From: Rubrobacter sp.
Lineage (GTDB): Bacteria; Chloroflexota; Chloroflexia; Thermobaculales; Thermobaculaceae
Assembly (NCBI GenBank): GCA_016781845.1
Contig: JADDPP010000151.1
Coordinates: forward strand, 1-50,442
Direction of reading: 5' to 3'
Length of the DNA: 50,442 nucleotides
Shown here: positions 33,291 through 41,062 of the stretch, piece by piece
Layout of the letters: every line of letters starts with the position of its first letter
Numbering within the stretch: the stretch's first letter is position 1
Translations under genes and position numbers: made by a program
Notes under the pieces: model-generated
Told to the model about the DNA's origin: nothing
What the model saw: only the letters and a program-made list of their open reading frames with translations
Databases searched by the model: none

Positions 33291-33944
33291 CTATTCGAAT
33301 GCGCGGCGCCTGCGCTTGCGACCGAACAGCTGACCGCCCAGCCAGCCGAGCAGCGCGCCGAACACACCAAAGATGATGAGCAGGGTCACAATCGCGAAGG
33401 CCAGCCCCCCCCAGGCGCTGGAGTCGGACAGGAAAGGCAACGTCTGCCCCGTGATCTGCTGGATCTGTGCGTACAGCGCCACCGCGAGTCCCGCGAGTGT
33501 CGACAGGTACACTATCCCTGCCAGCGAGCCCGCACGGACAGGGCTTGCAAACCTGCGCGAAGCGACGCCGCCCGTAGCCAGCAGCAGAAGTACCGAGCCA
33601 AGCAGGACCATCAGTTGAGTCACCCCCGCCCCTAGCGCTGGTCTAATAGCCTGGATGCTGAGGTAGAACAGGGTGAGCAGCACGCCGAAGACCAATCCGA
33701 TTGGTAGGGCGCTCCGGGTGCGCTCCTCACGGGGAGCGGTGTAGCGGGGCGGGGGTGTGGCGACGGCCGGATCATCCGCGGCAGTCGGGCCGGGCCGGGC
33801 GAGCACGCGGCGAACGTCCTCACTCGTAACCTTGAGCTTCTCCCCCTGCAGATAGATCGCGAGCTGGCTGGGACTCCAGCCCGGATTCCTGCGCGCAAGC
33901 TCTCGTATCCTCTCCTCTACCTGTTGTGGTGGTCTACGGCTCAA
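33291..33944 (-). CDS. Small membrane protein with N-terminal HTH-like segment, unknown
   Basis: I do not recognise this 217-residue protein. Residues 1-50 (with VEERIRELARRNPGWSPSQLAIYL, here cited in parts) look like a short helix-turn-helix-type domain. A Pro-rich linker follows, then four membrane helices between about 78 and 205 and a basic tail GRKRRRRAFE. A membrane-anchored DNA-binding or sensing protein is possible but unproven. The TTG start at 33944 has GGGAG 7 nt upstream. Confidence 0.6.
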   Translation of the reverse strand: MSRRPPQQVEERIRELARRNPGWSPSQLAIYLQGEKLKVTSEDVRRVLARPGPTAADDPAVATPPPRYTAPREERTRSALPIGLVFGVLLTLFYLSIQAIRPALGAGVTQLMVLLGSVLLLLATGGVASRRFASPVRAGSLAGIVYLSTLAGLAVALYAQIQQITGQTLPFLSDSSAWGGLAFAIVTLLIIFGVFGALLGWLGGQLFGRKRRRRAFE

Positions 33945-34193
33945 AGCTGGACTCCCTGTCTATATCGAGTTAGGTTCCGAGCGCTCGTCTCGCGTTCGTA
34001 TTCCTGGACGCGGCACGATAGCAATTGTACGCCTGAGGATTATACAGCAGGACCGGTGGCAGCAACGAGCACGCCACCGTGGCGGCTTGCGGAAGCTCGC
34101 GGGAGCAGTACTGCCGCCGCCCTCGCCCGCTCATCCCTGGTCCCCTGTCCGGTATAGTTGCGCCGTGAAGAGACGAGTCAGGGGGGTACGAAA

Positions 34194-34973
34194 GTGTTCG
34201 TGGGAGAGCTGGAGACGGCGGTGGCAGCGGCGAGGGCGGCGGGCGAGGTGCTGCACCGCTATCTGAGCCAGGGCATTACGGTGCGCTATAAGGGGCCTGT
34301 GGACCTCGTCACGCAAGCGGACGTGGAAGCGGAGCGAGTGATTACGGGGATGTTGCGCGAGGCGTATCCCACTTATGGCTTCCTGGCTGAGGAAGGAGGT
34401 CGGTCTGAGGGGGAGAGCGACGCGCGCTGGATAATTGATCCCCTCGACGGTACAACGAATTACGCGCACGGCTTCCCAGCGTTCGCGGTCTCAATCGCGC
34501 TACAGCGTGCAGGAGAGGTGGTCGCGGGTGTCGTGTACGACCCGGTGCGCGATGAGTTGTTCGCGGCGCAACGAGGACAGGGCGCGACGCTCAATGGACA
34601 GCCGCTGCGGGTATCGGAGACGCAGGAGCTGGGCCGGGCGCTGCTTGCTACCGGATTCCCCTACGACCTGGGGAAGCTGCCTGCGGCGCTCGAGTTGTTC
34701 GGCCAATTCGTCGCGGCCACCCAGGGAGTGCGCCGGGCAGGGTCGGCGGCTCTGGATGTCTGCTACGTGGCGGCGGGGCGGCTCGACGGCTACTACGAGC
34801 GCGGCATCTGGGCGTGGGACATCGCGGCTGGAAGCCTCATCCTCACCGAGGCCGGTGGGACGGTCAGCGACTTCCGCGGCGGCCCGCTCGATATCGAGGG
34901 CAGGGAGATGGTGGCGACGAACGGCCCGCTGCATCCCCAGGTGGTGGAGATTACGGGCGGCGCAAGCGCCTGA
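34194..34973 (+). CDS. Inositol monophosphatase family protein
   Basis: A 259-residue Mg-dependent, Li-sensitive-type phosphatase. It shows the metal-binding AEEGG, the hallmark WIIDPLDGTTNYAHGFP, and the distal GIWAWDIAAGSLILTEAGG. Substrates in the family include inositol-1-phosphate, PAP and fructose bisphosphate; the SuhB type is most likely. Start GTG 34194 follows AGGGGGG by 8 nt; the frame is open 12 codons further to a TTG next to a TATAGT -10 box (34153-34158), which would leave no leader. Confidence 0.92.
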   Translation: MFVGELETAVAAARAAGEVLHRYLSQGITVRYKGPVDLVTQADVEAERVITGMLREAYPTYGFLAEEGGRSEGESDARWIIDPLDGTTNYAHGFPAFAVSIALQRAGEVVAGVVYDPVRDELFAAQRGQGATLNGQPLRVSETQELGRALLATGFPYDLGKLPAALELFGQFVAATQGVRRAGSAALDVCYVAAGRLDGYYERGIWAWDIAAGSLILTEAGGTVSDFRGGPLDIEGREMVATNGPLHPQVVEITGGASA

Positions 34974-35273
34974 GAGTTCTGGTGGCCTCCGCGGCAGAAG
35001 GTTTTCAGCGGGCGCGGAACGATTGACTGCTAGAAGCGGCAGGTGCGATGCGGGTAGAGCGCGAACCCGGGTGGCGGCAAGCACAGGCTGACATTGGGAA
35101 TCTTCGGCGGCTAGTAGAACTTGGCGCGCCCTATGTCGTTCCATAGTGGCAGTGAGACGTTGCGTGCAACATCTCTACGCTGGCCCCTCGTCCTAGCCGC
35201 TGCGCTTGCGTAACTTTCCTTACCGTACGTGCGTTCTACAGACAGGGGCTGGCGGAGTAAGGATAGTTACGGG
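34974..35273. other. Intergenic region after the IMPase gene
   Basis: About 300 bp with no credible gene. It holds dispersed palindrome copy 4 (35154-35178) and presumably the promoter of the polysaccharide deacetylase gene, although no clear -10/-35 pair is seen. Confidence 0.5.
35154..35178. repeat. Dispersed palindrome, copy 4
   Basis: GAGACGTTGC, a GT centre, then GCAACATCTC and TAC: arms are complementary except for one decayed position in the right arm (CATCTC in place of CGTCTC). It is the same family as copies 1-3. Confidence 0.75.
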
Positions 35274-36341
35274 TTGAGCCTGAAGTTTCTGGGTCTTCTG
35301 GTAATTGCAGTGACCACCCTGTCGCTTGCCGCTTGTGGTCCCTGGGGTGCGAGGAACGAAGATGTAGCTGTCGTACGCACGCCACCGACTGCTACCGAGG
35401 CGACGCAGACCATCGCGCGTGCAGCCACCGCCCGTACCGCACCCACTTCGGTGGAGAGCCCCGTCCCTACCTCTCGCCATGTACACCCTCCAACCTCCAC
35501 GCCTACGCGGGCGCCAGAACCGACCGCTACTCCAACTGCCAGCCCGCTCCCCACGGCAAGCCCGACTCGCGAACCTGCGCCCACCGCGACACCACGGCGT
35601 ACCCTCACTCCGACTCCGAGCCCTGCTGACACCCCTACGCCAGAGCCAACCCCGACTCGCCCGCCCACGAGCGTTCCGAGTCCCTCACCCACGCCTCACC
35701 GATCCGGCTCCGCGAAGACCATCAGGAAGCTGGGGACCTCGCGCAAGGTTGTGGCGCTGACGTTTGACGCGGGCGCCGATGCCGGGTACACCGGGCAGAT
35801 ACTCGATACCCTCTCCGCCAGACGAGTGAGGGCGATGTTCGGGGTGACGGGGAAGTGGGCGAAGGCGAACCCAGAACTCATGGAGCGTATAGTCAACGAG
35901 GGGCACACGGTCATCAACCACACGTACACCCACCGATCCCTCACCGGCTATTCCACGGGAGAGCAGCCGCTCTCCTATGATGAGCGCGCCGACGAGCTGT
36001 GGAAGACGCACTCCCTCATACTGGAGCTCACAGGCGCGAGCACGAAGCCGTACTTCCGCCCGCCGTACGGGGACTACGACGAGTCCGTGCTCTCCGATGT
36101 ATACAGCCGTGGGTACACGTACAACGTTATGTGGAGCGTTGACTCGCTGGGTTGGAAGGGTCTCCCTAAAGAGAAAATCACGGAGCGAGTGCTGGATGGG
36201 CTGGAGCCTGGCGCCATCTACCTGTTCCACGTCGGCTCGCAGTCGCAGGACGGCCCCGCCCTGCCCGGCATCATCTCCGCCTTGCGCGCGCGCGGCTACG
36301 GCTTCGTGACGGTGGACGAGTACCTCAGACCCGAGGGGTGA
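35274..36341 (+). CDS. Polysaccharide deacetylase (NodB) lipoprotein
   Basis: A 355-residue lipoprotein. The signal peptide ends in lipobox SLAAC with Cys21. A Thr/Pro-rich linker of about 110 residues (repeated TPTP-type motifs) follows, then a NodB domain. Catalytic motifs are LTFDAGADAGY (the TFDAGA variant of TFDDG), the zinc histidines in INHTYTHRS, FRPPYGDYD and WSVDSLGW. It probably trims N-acetyl groups from cell-wall sugars. The TTG start at 35274 gives a standard signal peptide; a GTG at 35229 would add 15 residues but lacks a ribosome site. Confidence 0.87.
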   Translation: MSLKFLGLLVIAVTTLSLAACGPWGARNEDVAVVRTPPTATEATQTIARAATARTAPTSVESPVPTSRHVHPPTSTPTRAPEPTATPTASPLPTASPTREPAPTATPRRTLTPTPSPADTPTPEPTPTRPPTSVPSPSPTPHRSGSAKTIRKLGTSRKVVALTFDAGADAGYTGQILDTLSARRVRAMFGVTGKWAKANPELMERIVNEGHTVINHTYTHRSLTGYSTGEQPLSYDERADELWKTHSLILELTGASTKPYFRPPYGDYDESVLSDVYSRGYTYNVMWSVDSLGWKGLPKEKITERVLDGLEPGAIYLFHVGSQSQDGPALPGIISALRARGYGFVTVDEYLRPEG

Positions 36342-36539
36342 TAGAGACTCTACCACGGCAGCGTCTGAGGGTTCTGCGGGTACATCTCCCGAGGTATTCC
36401 GTTGTGTCGAATACCCAGTCGGCCGACGGCTGGTGCGCCGAGCCGCAGTCACATCAGGTCGACTTGGCCGAACTGGGGGTACTGTGCTGACTCGGAAGGG
36501 TAACGGCGCCTGCGGGTTGATGCTCAGCACATTCACGCT

Positions 36540-36569
36540 TTGACAGTAGCTTCCTCGTGGTGCTATATT
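36540..36569 (+). promoter_or_regulatory. Distal promoter of the thiamine transport operon
   Basis: TTGACA (36540-36545) and TATATT (36564-36569) are separated by 18 nt, a near-consensus promoter. Transcripts from here would start near 36577 and include about 285 nt of leader before the TPP aptamer. Confidence 0.7.
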
Positions 36570-36606
36570 CCGTCTGACAACATATACGTTTCGCGGGAGC
36601 TTGGGG

Positions 36607-36628
36607 CAGCCGGGCCCACATTCCGCAG
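36607..36628 (+). repeat. Upstream element complementary to the TPP aptamer 5' strand
   Basis: These 22 bases (CAGCCGGGCCCACATTCCGC and two more) are the reverse complement of 36856-36878 except for one bulged base and one mismatch; 14 bp in a row are perfect. The partner is the 5' strand of the TPP aptamer up to CTG of CTGAGA. The pair could form a long-range helix in the leader RNA. Confidence 0.75.
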
Positions 36629-36861
36629 TTAAAAATGAGCAGTTTCACCTATTGTTTTGACGCTCAGGGGCAACGTGGCTTAGCTCTTTGTCGCACTTGC
36701 GAAAGAGATGAAGGGCAGTTGCGGGACTGTGGAAACCGCAAAGCCTTTCAGCCTCGTTGCTTACTTCCCTGTGCTCGCGCTACTGCTACTTTGACTTGAC
36801 ACGTGTTGCTTATACGCAACGAAGACCAAGGTATTATCGAAACTTGCCAATTCTACTGCGG

Positions 36862-36946
36862 AATGTGGGGCCGGGCTGAGAGGGCGGACATACTCCTCCG
36901 CCGACCGTTGGAACCTGATCCGGGTAATACCGGCGCAGGGATGTAC
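36862..36946 (+). ncRNA. TPP riboswitch (THI element)
   Basis: All conserved THI-box blocks occur in order: GGGGCC, GGCTGAGA, GAACCTGATC, GGGTAATACC and GCGCAGGGA. An additional small hairpin GGCGGA/TCCGCC lies between CTGAGA and the ACC block. A terminator begins 19 nt downstream. With TPP bound, transcription of the following thiZ-thiX-thiY genes would be cut off. Confidence 0.95.
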
Positions 36947-36964
36947 ACAGCCTTCGTGCATGCC

Positions 36965-36996
36965 ACGCCGCCGGTGCCTCCCGGTCGGCGTTTTTT
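36965..36996 (+). terminator. Riboswitch-controlled terminator before thiZ
   Basis: ACGCCG-CCGG pairs with CCGG-T-CGGCGT (one bulged T) around a TGCCTC loop, followed by six T residues. It sits directly between the TPP aptamer and the thiZ ribosome site, so it is the expression platform. Confidence 0.9.
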
Positions 36997-37021
36997 CTTG
37001 CTGCGTGGAGGTGCGACGAGG

Positions 37022-37843
37022 GTGGCGAGCGTTCGAGGCGTGGCGCGAGCTTCGCAGACTCCGCCGACTGAGGGCGGGGTGTCCGTACGCGGCCTGTCCA
37101 AGACGTACGCGCTCAGTGGGCAACCCCTGCCCGTGCTCCAGGAAATCACGTTCGACGTGCAGCCAGGGGAGTTCGTATCGTTCGTAGGGCCGAGTGGCTC
37201 AGGCAAGAGCACGTTGCTGAATATACTCGCGGGGCTAGAGGAACCGGACAGGGGCGTTGTGACGGCTGGAGGGTCGGCGCGGCGGCTGGGGGGCGTGGCG
37301 TACATGCCCCAGCGGGATGTGCTCCTGCCGTGGCGCTCGGCGCTTGAGAACGCGATCCTCGGACTGGAGGTGAAGGGGGTTCCGAGGCACGAGTCCCGGC
37401 AGTGGGCTCGGGAGTTGTTTGCGGTGGCGGGCCTTGGAGGGTTTGAGGACTCACTGCCGTCCGTGCTCTCAGGCGGGATGAGGCAGCGAGTCGCGTTCCT
37501 GCGCACCGTGCTTACCCCCGGTTCCGTTATGCTGCTTGACGAGCCGTTCGGCGCTCTCGACGCGCTCACCCGCTCCGAGATGCACGAGTGGCTTCTCGGG
37601 CTGTGGGAGCACGGCGACGTTATGTATAACGTCTCCACCACGGTCGTGCTTGTGACTCACGACGTAGAGGAGGCGCTGCTGCTCTCGGACAGGGTCTACG
37701 TGCTCTCCCCCCGCCCTGGCCGCATCAGGCTCGTTCACGAAGTATCGCTGCCCCGTCCGCGCACGCCTGCACTCACGACCACCGAGGAGTTTGTGCGCTC
37801 GAAGGCTGCGCTCCTCGCCGCAGTCCGGGGGGAGGGAGCGTAG
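37022..37843 (+). CDS. thiZ: Thiamine-precursor (HMP) ABC transporter ATP-binding protein
   Basis: A 273-residue ABC ATPase with Walker A GPSGSGKST (56-64), Q-loop MPQRD, signature LSGGMRQRVAF (149 on), Walker B MLLDEPFGALDALT and H-loop His213 in VTHDVEEAL. The TPP riboswitch and the ThiX/ThiY partners assign it to uptake of a thiamine pyrimidine. Start GTG 37022 follows GGAGG by 10 nt and lies just after the terminator; upstream open frame covers the riboswitch. Residues 199-204 (DVMYNV) are encoded by an 18-bp palindrome and appear as extra residues compared with typical SsuB/ThiZ sequences. Confidence 0.92.
   Translation: MASVRGVARASQTPPTEGGVSVRGLSKTYALSGQPLPVLQEITFDVQPGEFVSFVGPSGSGKSTLLNILAGLEEPDRGVVTAGGSARRLGGVAYMPQRDVLLPWRSALENAILGLEVKGVPRHESRQWARELFAVAGLGGFEDSLPSVLSGGMRQRVAFLRTVLTPGSVMLLDEPFGALDALTRSEMHEWLLGLWEHGDVMYNVSTTVVLVTHDVEEALLLSDRVYVLSPRPGRIRLVHEVSLPRPRTPALTTTEEFVRSKAALLAAVRGEGA
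37616..37633. repeat. In-frame 18-bp palindrome inside thiZ
   Basis: GACGTTAT-GT-ATAACGTC is a perfect 8-bp inverted repeat about a 2-nt centre, followed by TCCAC. It resembles the dispersed family core (GACGTT....AACGTC then TCTAC), about 17 of 23 positions by eye. It is aligned to codons: Asp-Val-Met-Tyr-Asn-Val. Confidence 0.6.
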
Positions 37844-38698
37844 GTGAGGGTGCAGCATGTGCCGTCCGTGCTGCTGGCCACCGTGCCGGCTGGGCTGCTC
37901 CTCTGTGCGTGGGAGGCGTACGTCCGCGTTGCCGGAGTTGACCGCGTCTTCCTGCCCGCCCCGACGCAGGTACTGAAAGTCACGTGGGACTCCGCTGGGT
38001 TGCTCGCCACCCACGCTCGCCTGACGCTCCTGGAGGCGACGCTTGGCCTGTTGCTCGCGTTCGTCGCCGGCTGCGCGCTCGGGGCGATGGTCGGACTCTC
38101 GCCCCTGCTGCGCCGGAGTGTGTATCCCCTCCTCGTGGTGTCACAGACGATCCCGATGATCGCGCTCGCGCCCCTGCTGGTGCTCTGGTTCGGGTTTGGC
38201 ATCCTGCCGAAGCTGCTCGTCGTCGCGCTCGTGTGCTTCTTCCCCCTCGCAGTGTCGATGGCGGACGGCCTGGCGAGCGCGGAGCCGGACGCGCTACGCC
38301 TGCTTCGGAGCATGGGAGCGAGCCCAACTCAGCTTTTCTTCAAAGTGCGCCTGCCCGGGGCGCTACCGTACCTGTTCTCGGGCGCGAAGATCGCCGTGAC
38401 GTACGCGGTTATCGGCGCTGTATTCGGTGAGTGGGTGGGAGCGTACGAGGGGCTGGGGATACTCATGCAGACAGCGAAGAACTCGTACCGCACCGACATA
38501 GTGTTCGCGGCTATCCTCGTCACGTCGCTCCTGAGCGTGGGGCTGTTCGGCCTGGTCTCCATACTCGAGCGCGTGATGCTGCCGTGGCACGTGCGCGGCT
38601 CGGGTACAGCGATGGACCAATCACCACGCATCCAGCCCATCATTGGCGGTCGCCGCAGAGCACCCGGGGACCGCCGAGAGATAGTGGAGAACGTGTAG
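37844..38698 (+). CDS. thiX: Thiamine-precursor (HMP) ABC transporter permease
   Basis: A 284-residue permease of the SsuC/ThiX (BPD_transp_1) type with about six membrane helices. The EAA-type cytoplasmic loop contains GASPTQLFFKVRLPGALPYLFSG, here spanning roughly residues 160-180, which docks on the ATPase. The GTG start follows the thiZ stop without a gap. The C-terminal ~45 residues after the last helix are polar and basic and longer than usual. A small palindrome (GGGTAGG/CCTGCCC, about 38700-38722) separates it from thiY. Confidence 0.9.
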   Translation: MRVQHVPSVLLATVPAGLLLCAWEAYVRVAGVDRVFLPAPTQVLKVTWDSAGLLATHARLTLLEATLGLLLAFVAGCALGAMVGLSPLLRRSVYPLLVVSQTIPMIALAPLLVLWFGFGILPKLLVVALVCFFPLAVSMADGLASAEPDALRLLRSMGASPTQLFFKVRLPGALPYLFSGAKIAVTYAVIGAVFGEWVGAYEGLGILMQTAKNSYRTDIVFAAILVTSLLSVGLFGLVSILERVMLPWHVRGSGTAMDQSPRIQPIIGGRRRAPGDRREIVENV

Positions 38699-38818
38699 GG
38701 GTAGGTCCCCGTGCCTGCCCTGACCGCTCAACTCATACGTTCAGGCGCGAATATAAAGCTCGTCCCTGCCGGAAGGCGCGCCTGCTGCTTATCGGGATTA
38801 GTCGTAGAAAGGCTCAAC

Positions 38819-39853
38819 GTGGGAACTCTTATAAATCGGCACATTGCTTTTACCCTGCTTCTCGGTCTTGCGGTATTGCTCGCGGGGTGCGGCCAGGACC
38901 AGATCACTGTCCCAGGCTCCGATGGTCAGCCAGCCAGAGTGACGTTCGCGCTCGACTACACCCCGAACACAAACCACACTGGTATATACGTCGCTCAGCA
39001 AAAGGGCTGGTACAAGGAAGCGGGCCTGGACCTGCGGATACTGCCATATGCCGAGGGCACTACCACCGACCTGCTGGTCTCGAGCGGCAAGGCGGACTTC
39101 GGCATCTCGTATGAGGAGAGCGTTGTGCTTGCGCGCGCAGCGGGCCAGGACATTGTGTCCACCGCCGCCGTGCTTCCGACGAATACTTCGGCGCTTGTCA
39201 CCCTGAAGGAGTCAGGACTCGACAGCCCGAAGAAACTCGACGGCAAGCGTTACGCAGGGTTCGGCGCCCCGTTCGAGGAGCCGGTTATCTCCACCGTAAT
39301 TAAGCACGACGGCGGGGAGGGGAAGTTCAAGAACGTCACCGCGAACCTTTACGGCTTCGAGGCAGTCAAGGCAGGCGAGGCGGACTTTGTGTGGATCTTC
39401 ATGGGGTGGGACGGCGTGGCCGCGGAGCGCGCGGGGCTGGACCTCAACACGTTCTATATCAAGGAACACGGTGTGCCCGACTACTACACCCCGGTGATTA
39501 TCACCAGTGGCAAGAAGATCAGGGAAGACCCTGAGACTGTGCGACGATTCATGGAGGCTACGGCGCGCGGCTACGAGTGGGCTGTCGAGCACCCGGATGA
39601 GGCAGCGGACCTGCTCATCAAGGGCGCACCGGAGGGCACGTTCACCGACCCCGAGTTCGTGAAGGCGAGCCAGCGATGGCTCAGCCCCCGCTACAAGGAA
39701 GGGCAGGATAAGTGGGGCACTCAGGAGCTCGAGGTGTGGACGGAGTACCCGAGATTTATGTACCGCACCGGCAAGGTGACGGACGCGAGCGGTAAGGCGG
39801 TTAGGCAGGAGCCGGACTACAAGTCATACTTCACGACTGAGTTCCTGCCATAG
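38819..39853 (+). CDS. thiY: Thiamine-precursor (HMP) ABC transporter substrate-binding lipoprotein
   Basis: A 344-residue NMT1/THI5-like binding protein. The signal peptide ends in lipobox LLAGC with Cys24. The binding fold begins VTFALDYTPNTNHTGIYVAQQKGWYKEAGL, a hallmark of HMP/formylaminopyrimidine-binding ThiY, cited here as residues about 40-70. DFGISYEESVVLARAAG and FEAVKAGEADFVWIF also match. Start GTG 38819 has an AAAGG 6 nt upstream and gives a normal lipoprotein signal; the upstream extension does not. It completes the thiZXY transporter. Confidence 0.9.
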   Translation: MGTLINRHIAFTLLLGLAVLLAGCGQDQITVPGSDGQPARVTFALDYTPNTNHTGIYVAQQKGWYKEAGLDLRILPYAEGTTTDLLVSSGKADFGISYEESVVLARAAGQDIVSTAAVLPTNTSALVTLKESGLDSPKKLDGKRYAGFGAPFEEPVISTVIKHDGGEGKFKNVTANLYGFEAVKAGEADFVWIFMGWDGVAAERAGLDLNTFYIKEHGVPDYYTPVIITSGKKIREDPETVRRFMEATARGYEWAVEHPDEAADLLIKGAPEGTFTDPEFVKASQRWLSPRYKEGQDKWGTQELEVWTEYPRFMYRTGKVTDASGKAVRQEPDYKSYFTTEFLP

Positions 39854-40156
39854 ACGCTTACCAAAGAGCACACAGAGACCGCGGGGAGCTACAGGGGGCA
39901 TGATCGCGGAGCACGTGGCAGTCTGAAAGGGCAAGGCAGGGACGGGTCGCAAGTCCTGTCCTTTCCCACCTCTACCCCAGCACCCAGCCGGTACAGTCTC
40001 GGCCTGGGTGTGCCCCCAAAAGGTGTACAGCGGAATTACCACTGGCTTCGTCCCTGCATCGTGTCCGAATCGCCGTGCTCTCTGTGTGCTCTTCCGTGAA
40101 ACAGGGTATACTGCGGCACCCAGACATAGGCGCAAGATTCGGGAGGTAAGGCAGCG
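39854..40156. other. Intergenic region between thiY and thiE with terminal inverted repeats
   Basis: About 300 bp without a credible gene. It holds a 15-nt inverted repeat pair at its two ends (39864-39878 and 40079-40093) and a TATACT -10-like box at about 40110 upstream of thiE. Confidence 0.55.
39864..40093. repeat. MITE-like element with 15-bp terminal inverted repeats
   Basis: The left end AAGAGCACACAGAGA (39864-39878) is exactly reverse-complemented at the right end TCTCTGTGTGCTCTT (40079-40093), bounding 230 bp that encode nothing. A non-autonomous mobile element is possible; a target-site duplication is not obvious. Confidence 0.5.
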
Positions 40157-40822
40157 ATGAAGGTCGAGGACATGGATTTCAGCCTGTACGTCATCACGGA
40201 CACGGACGCATCCGGTGGGCGGCTACACGCGGAGGTGGTGCGGCTCGCCCTTGAGGGTGGCGCAACAGCCATACAGTATCGTGAGAAGCGCGCGTCCGTA
40301 CGTCGGATGCTCGAGGTCGGCGCGCAGCTGCGCGAGCTGGCGGCCCAGCACGGCGCCGCGTTCATAGTGAATGACCGTCCAGACCTAGCTATCGCGCTTG
40401 GAGCCGACGGAGTCCATGTAGGTCCCGAGGACCTGCCACCTGATGTCGTCCGTAAGATAGTTGGACCGGACATGATGGTGAGCGTGAGCGTGGACAACCC
40501 CCAGGACGCTCGCGAGGCCGAGGCACGAGGCGCCGACTATATCGTGGCGCGGCCTGTGTTCCCTACGCGCTGGAAGGCGTCCGGGAGAGCAACTATGGGG
40601 GCTGAGGGACTGGCCGAGATAGTGCGCTCGGTGCGGGTGCCGGTGCTCGCCGACGGCGGCATCAACGCCGAAACGCTGCCGGACATTCTGAGGTCAGGCG
40701 CCGCTGGGCCGGGCGTGACCGCCGCCGTCGTTGGCGCGGAGGACCCTCGCGAGGCGGCCCGGCAGTTTCGCGAGATGGTGGAAGCGTACAAAAGCAGACA
40801 AACCGCTGGGCAAGGAGCGTAG
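40157..40822 (+). CDS. thiE: Thiamine phosphate synthase
   Basis: A 221-residue TIM-barrel enzyme joining HMP pyrophosphate and the thiazole phosphate to give thiamine phosphate. It shows LYVITDTD, AIQYREKRAS (substrate arginine/lysine), FIVNDRPDLAIALGADGVHVG, the pyrophosphate-binding YIVARPVFPTRWK and the LADGGINAET segment. GGGAGG precedes the ATG by 10 nt. It lies downstream of thiZXY but after a 300-bp gap with its own -10-like box, so it may be separately transcribed. Confidence 0.92.
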   Translation: MKVEDMDFSLYVITDTDASGGRLHAEVVRLALEGGATAIQYREKRASVRRMLEVGAQLRELAAQHGAAFIVNDRPDLAIALGADGVHVGPEDLPPDVVRKIVGPDMMVSVSVDNPQDAREAEARGADYIVARPVFPTRWKASGRATMGAEGLAEIVRSVRVPVLADGGINAETLPDILRSGAAGPGVTAAVVGAEDPREAARQFREMVEAYKSRQTAGQGA

Positions 40823-41062
40823 CAAGGTCAGCTGGTAGGGGTGTGTCGCGATGAGCTGGTCGGCCCCCCTGCCCCTGTGCTGCCCGTAGAGGAACGCTGG
40901 CAGAGAGGCTGAAGATGTAAAGTTTTATACTGCTGCGCGGGAACCTTCGCTGTACCCTTGTATTAGCTCCTGTCCGCGGAACAATTGGAGTCCGGCTGCG
41001 CGCCACTGCAGGGGAGCGCGGCTACGAGCGAATACATTGCGTATCGAGGAGACAGCAAGCAA

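Larger units (their letters stand above)
36342..36861 (+). other. Long leader region upstream of the TPP riboswitch
   Basis: Over 500 bp without a credible gene. It holds a strong promoter (36540-36569), an element complementary to the riboswitch (36607-36628), and two hairpins: CTCTTT/AAAGAG with an inner CGC/GCG stem (36684-36707) and TTGCGG/CCGCAA (36719-36741). A second promoter-like region (TTGACA at 36796-36801, TATTAT at 36832-36837, poorly spaced) follows. The hairpins suggest a structured leader RNA, but I cannot name a class. Confidence 0.5.

Noticed and set aside
36600-36640. A second TPP riboswitch on the minus strand
   Set aside because: Only the 5' strand of the aptamer is mirrored; CTGAGA, ACCTGAT and TAATACC are missing and no minus-strand gene follows.
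36454-36648. Small minus-strand frame in the thiamine leader with a segment (NCGMW) similar to one encoded across the riboswitch
   Set aside because: The protein-level likeness only reflects the inverted DNA repeat reported above. There is no ribosome site or plausible product.
36684-36745. Cyclic-di-GMP-I (GEMM) riboswitch
   Set aside because: GCGAAAG and GCAAAGCC blocks occur, but the order and stems do not fit the aptamer.
36803-37021. N-terminal extension of thiZ through the riboswitch
   Set aside because: The stretch contains the TPP aptamer and its terminator. The GTG at 37022 with GGAGG is the sensible start.
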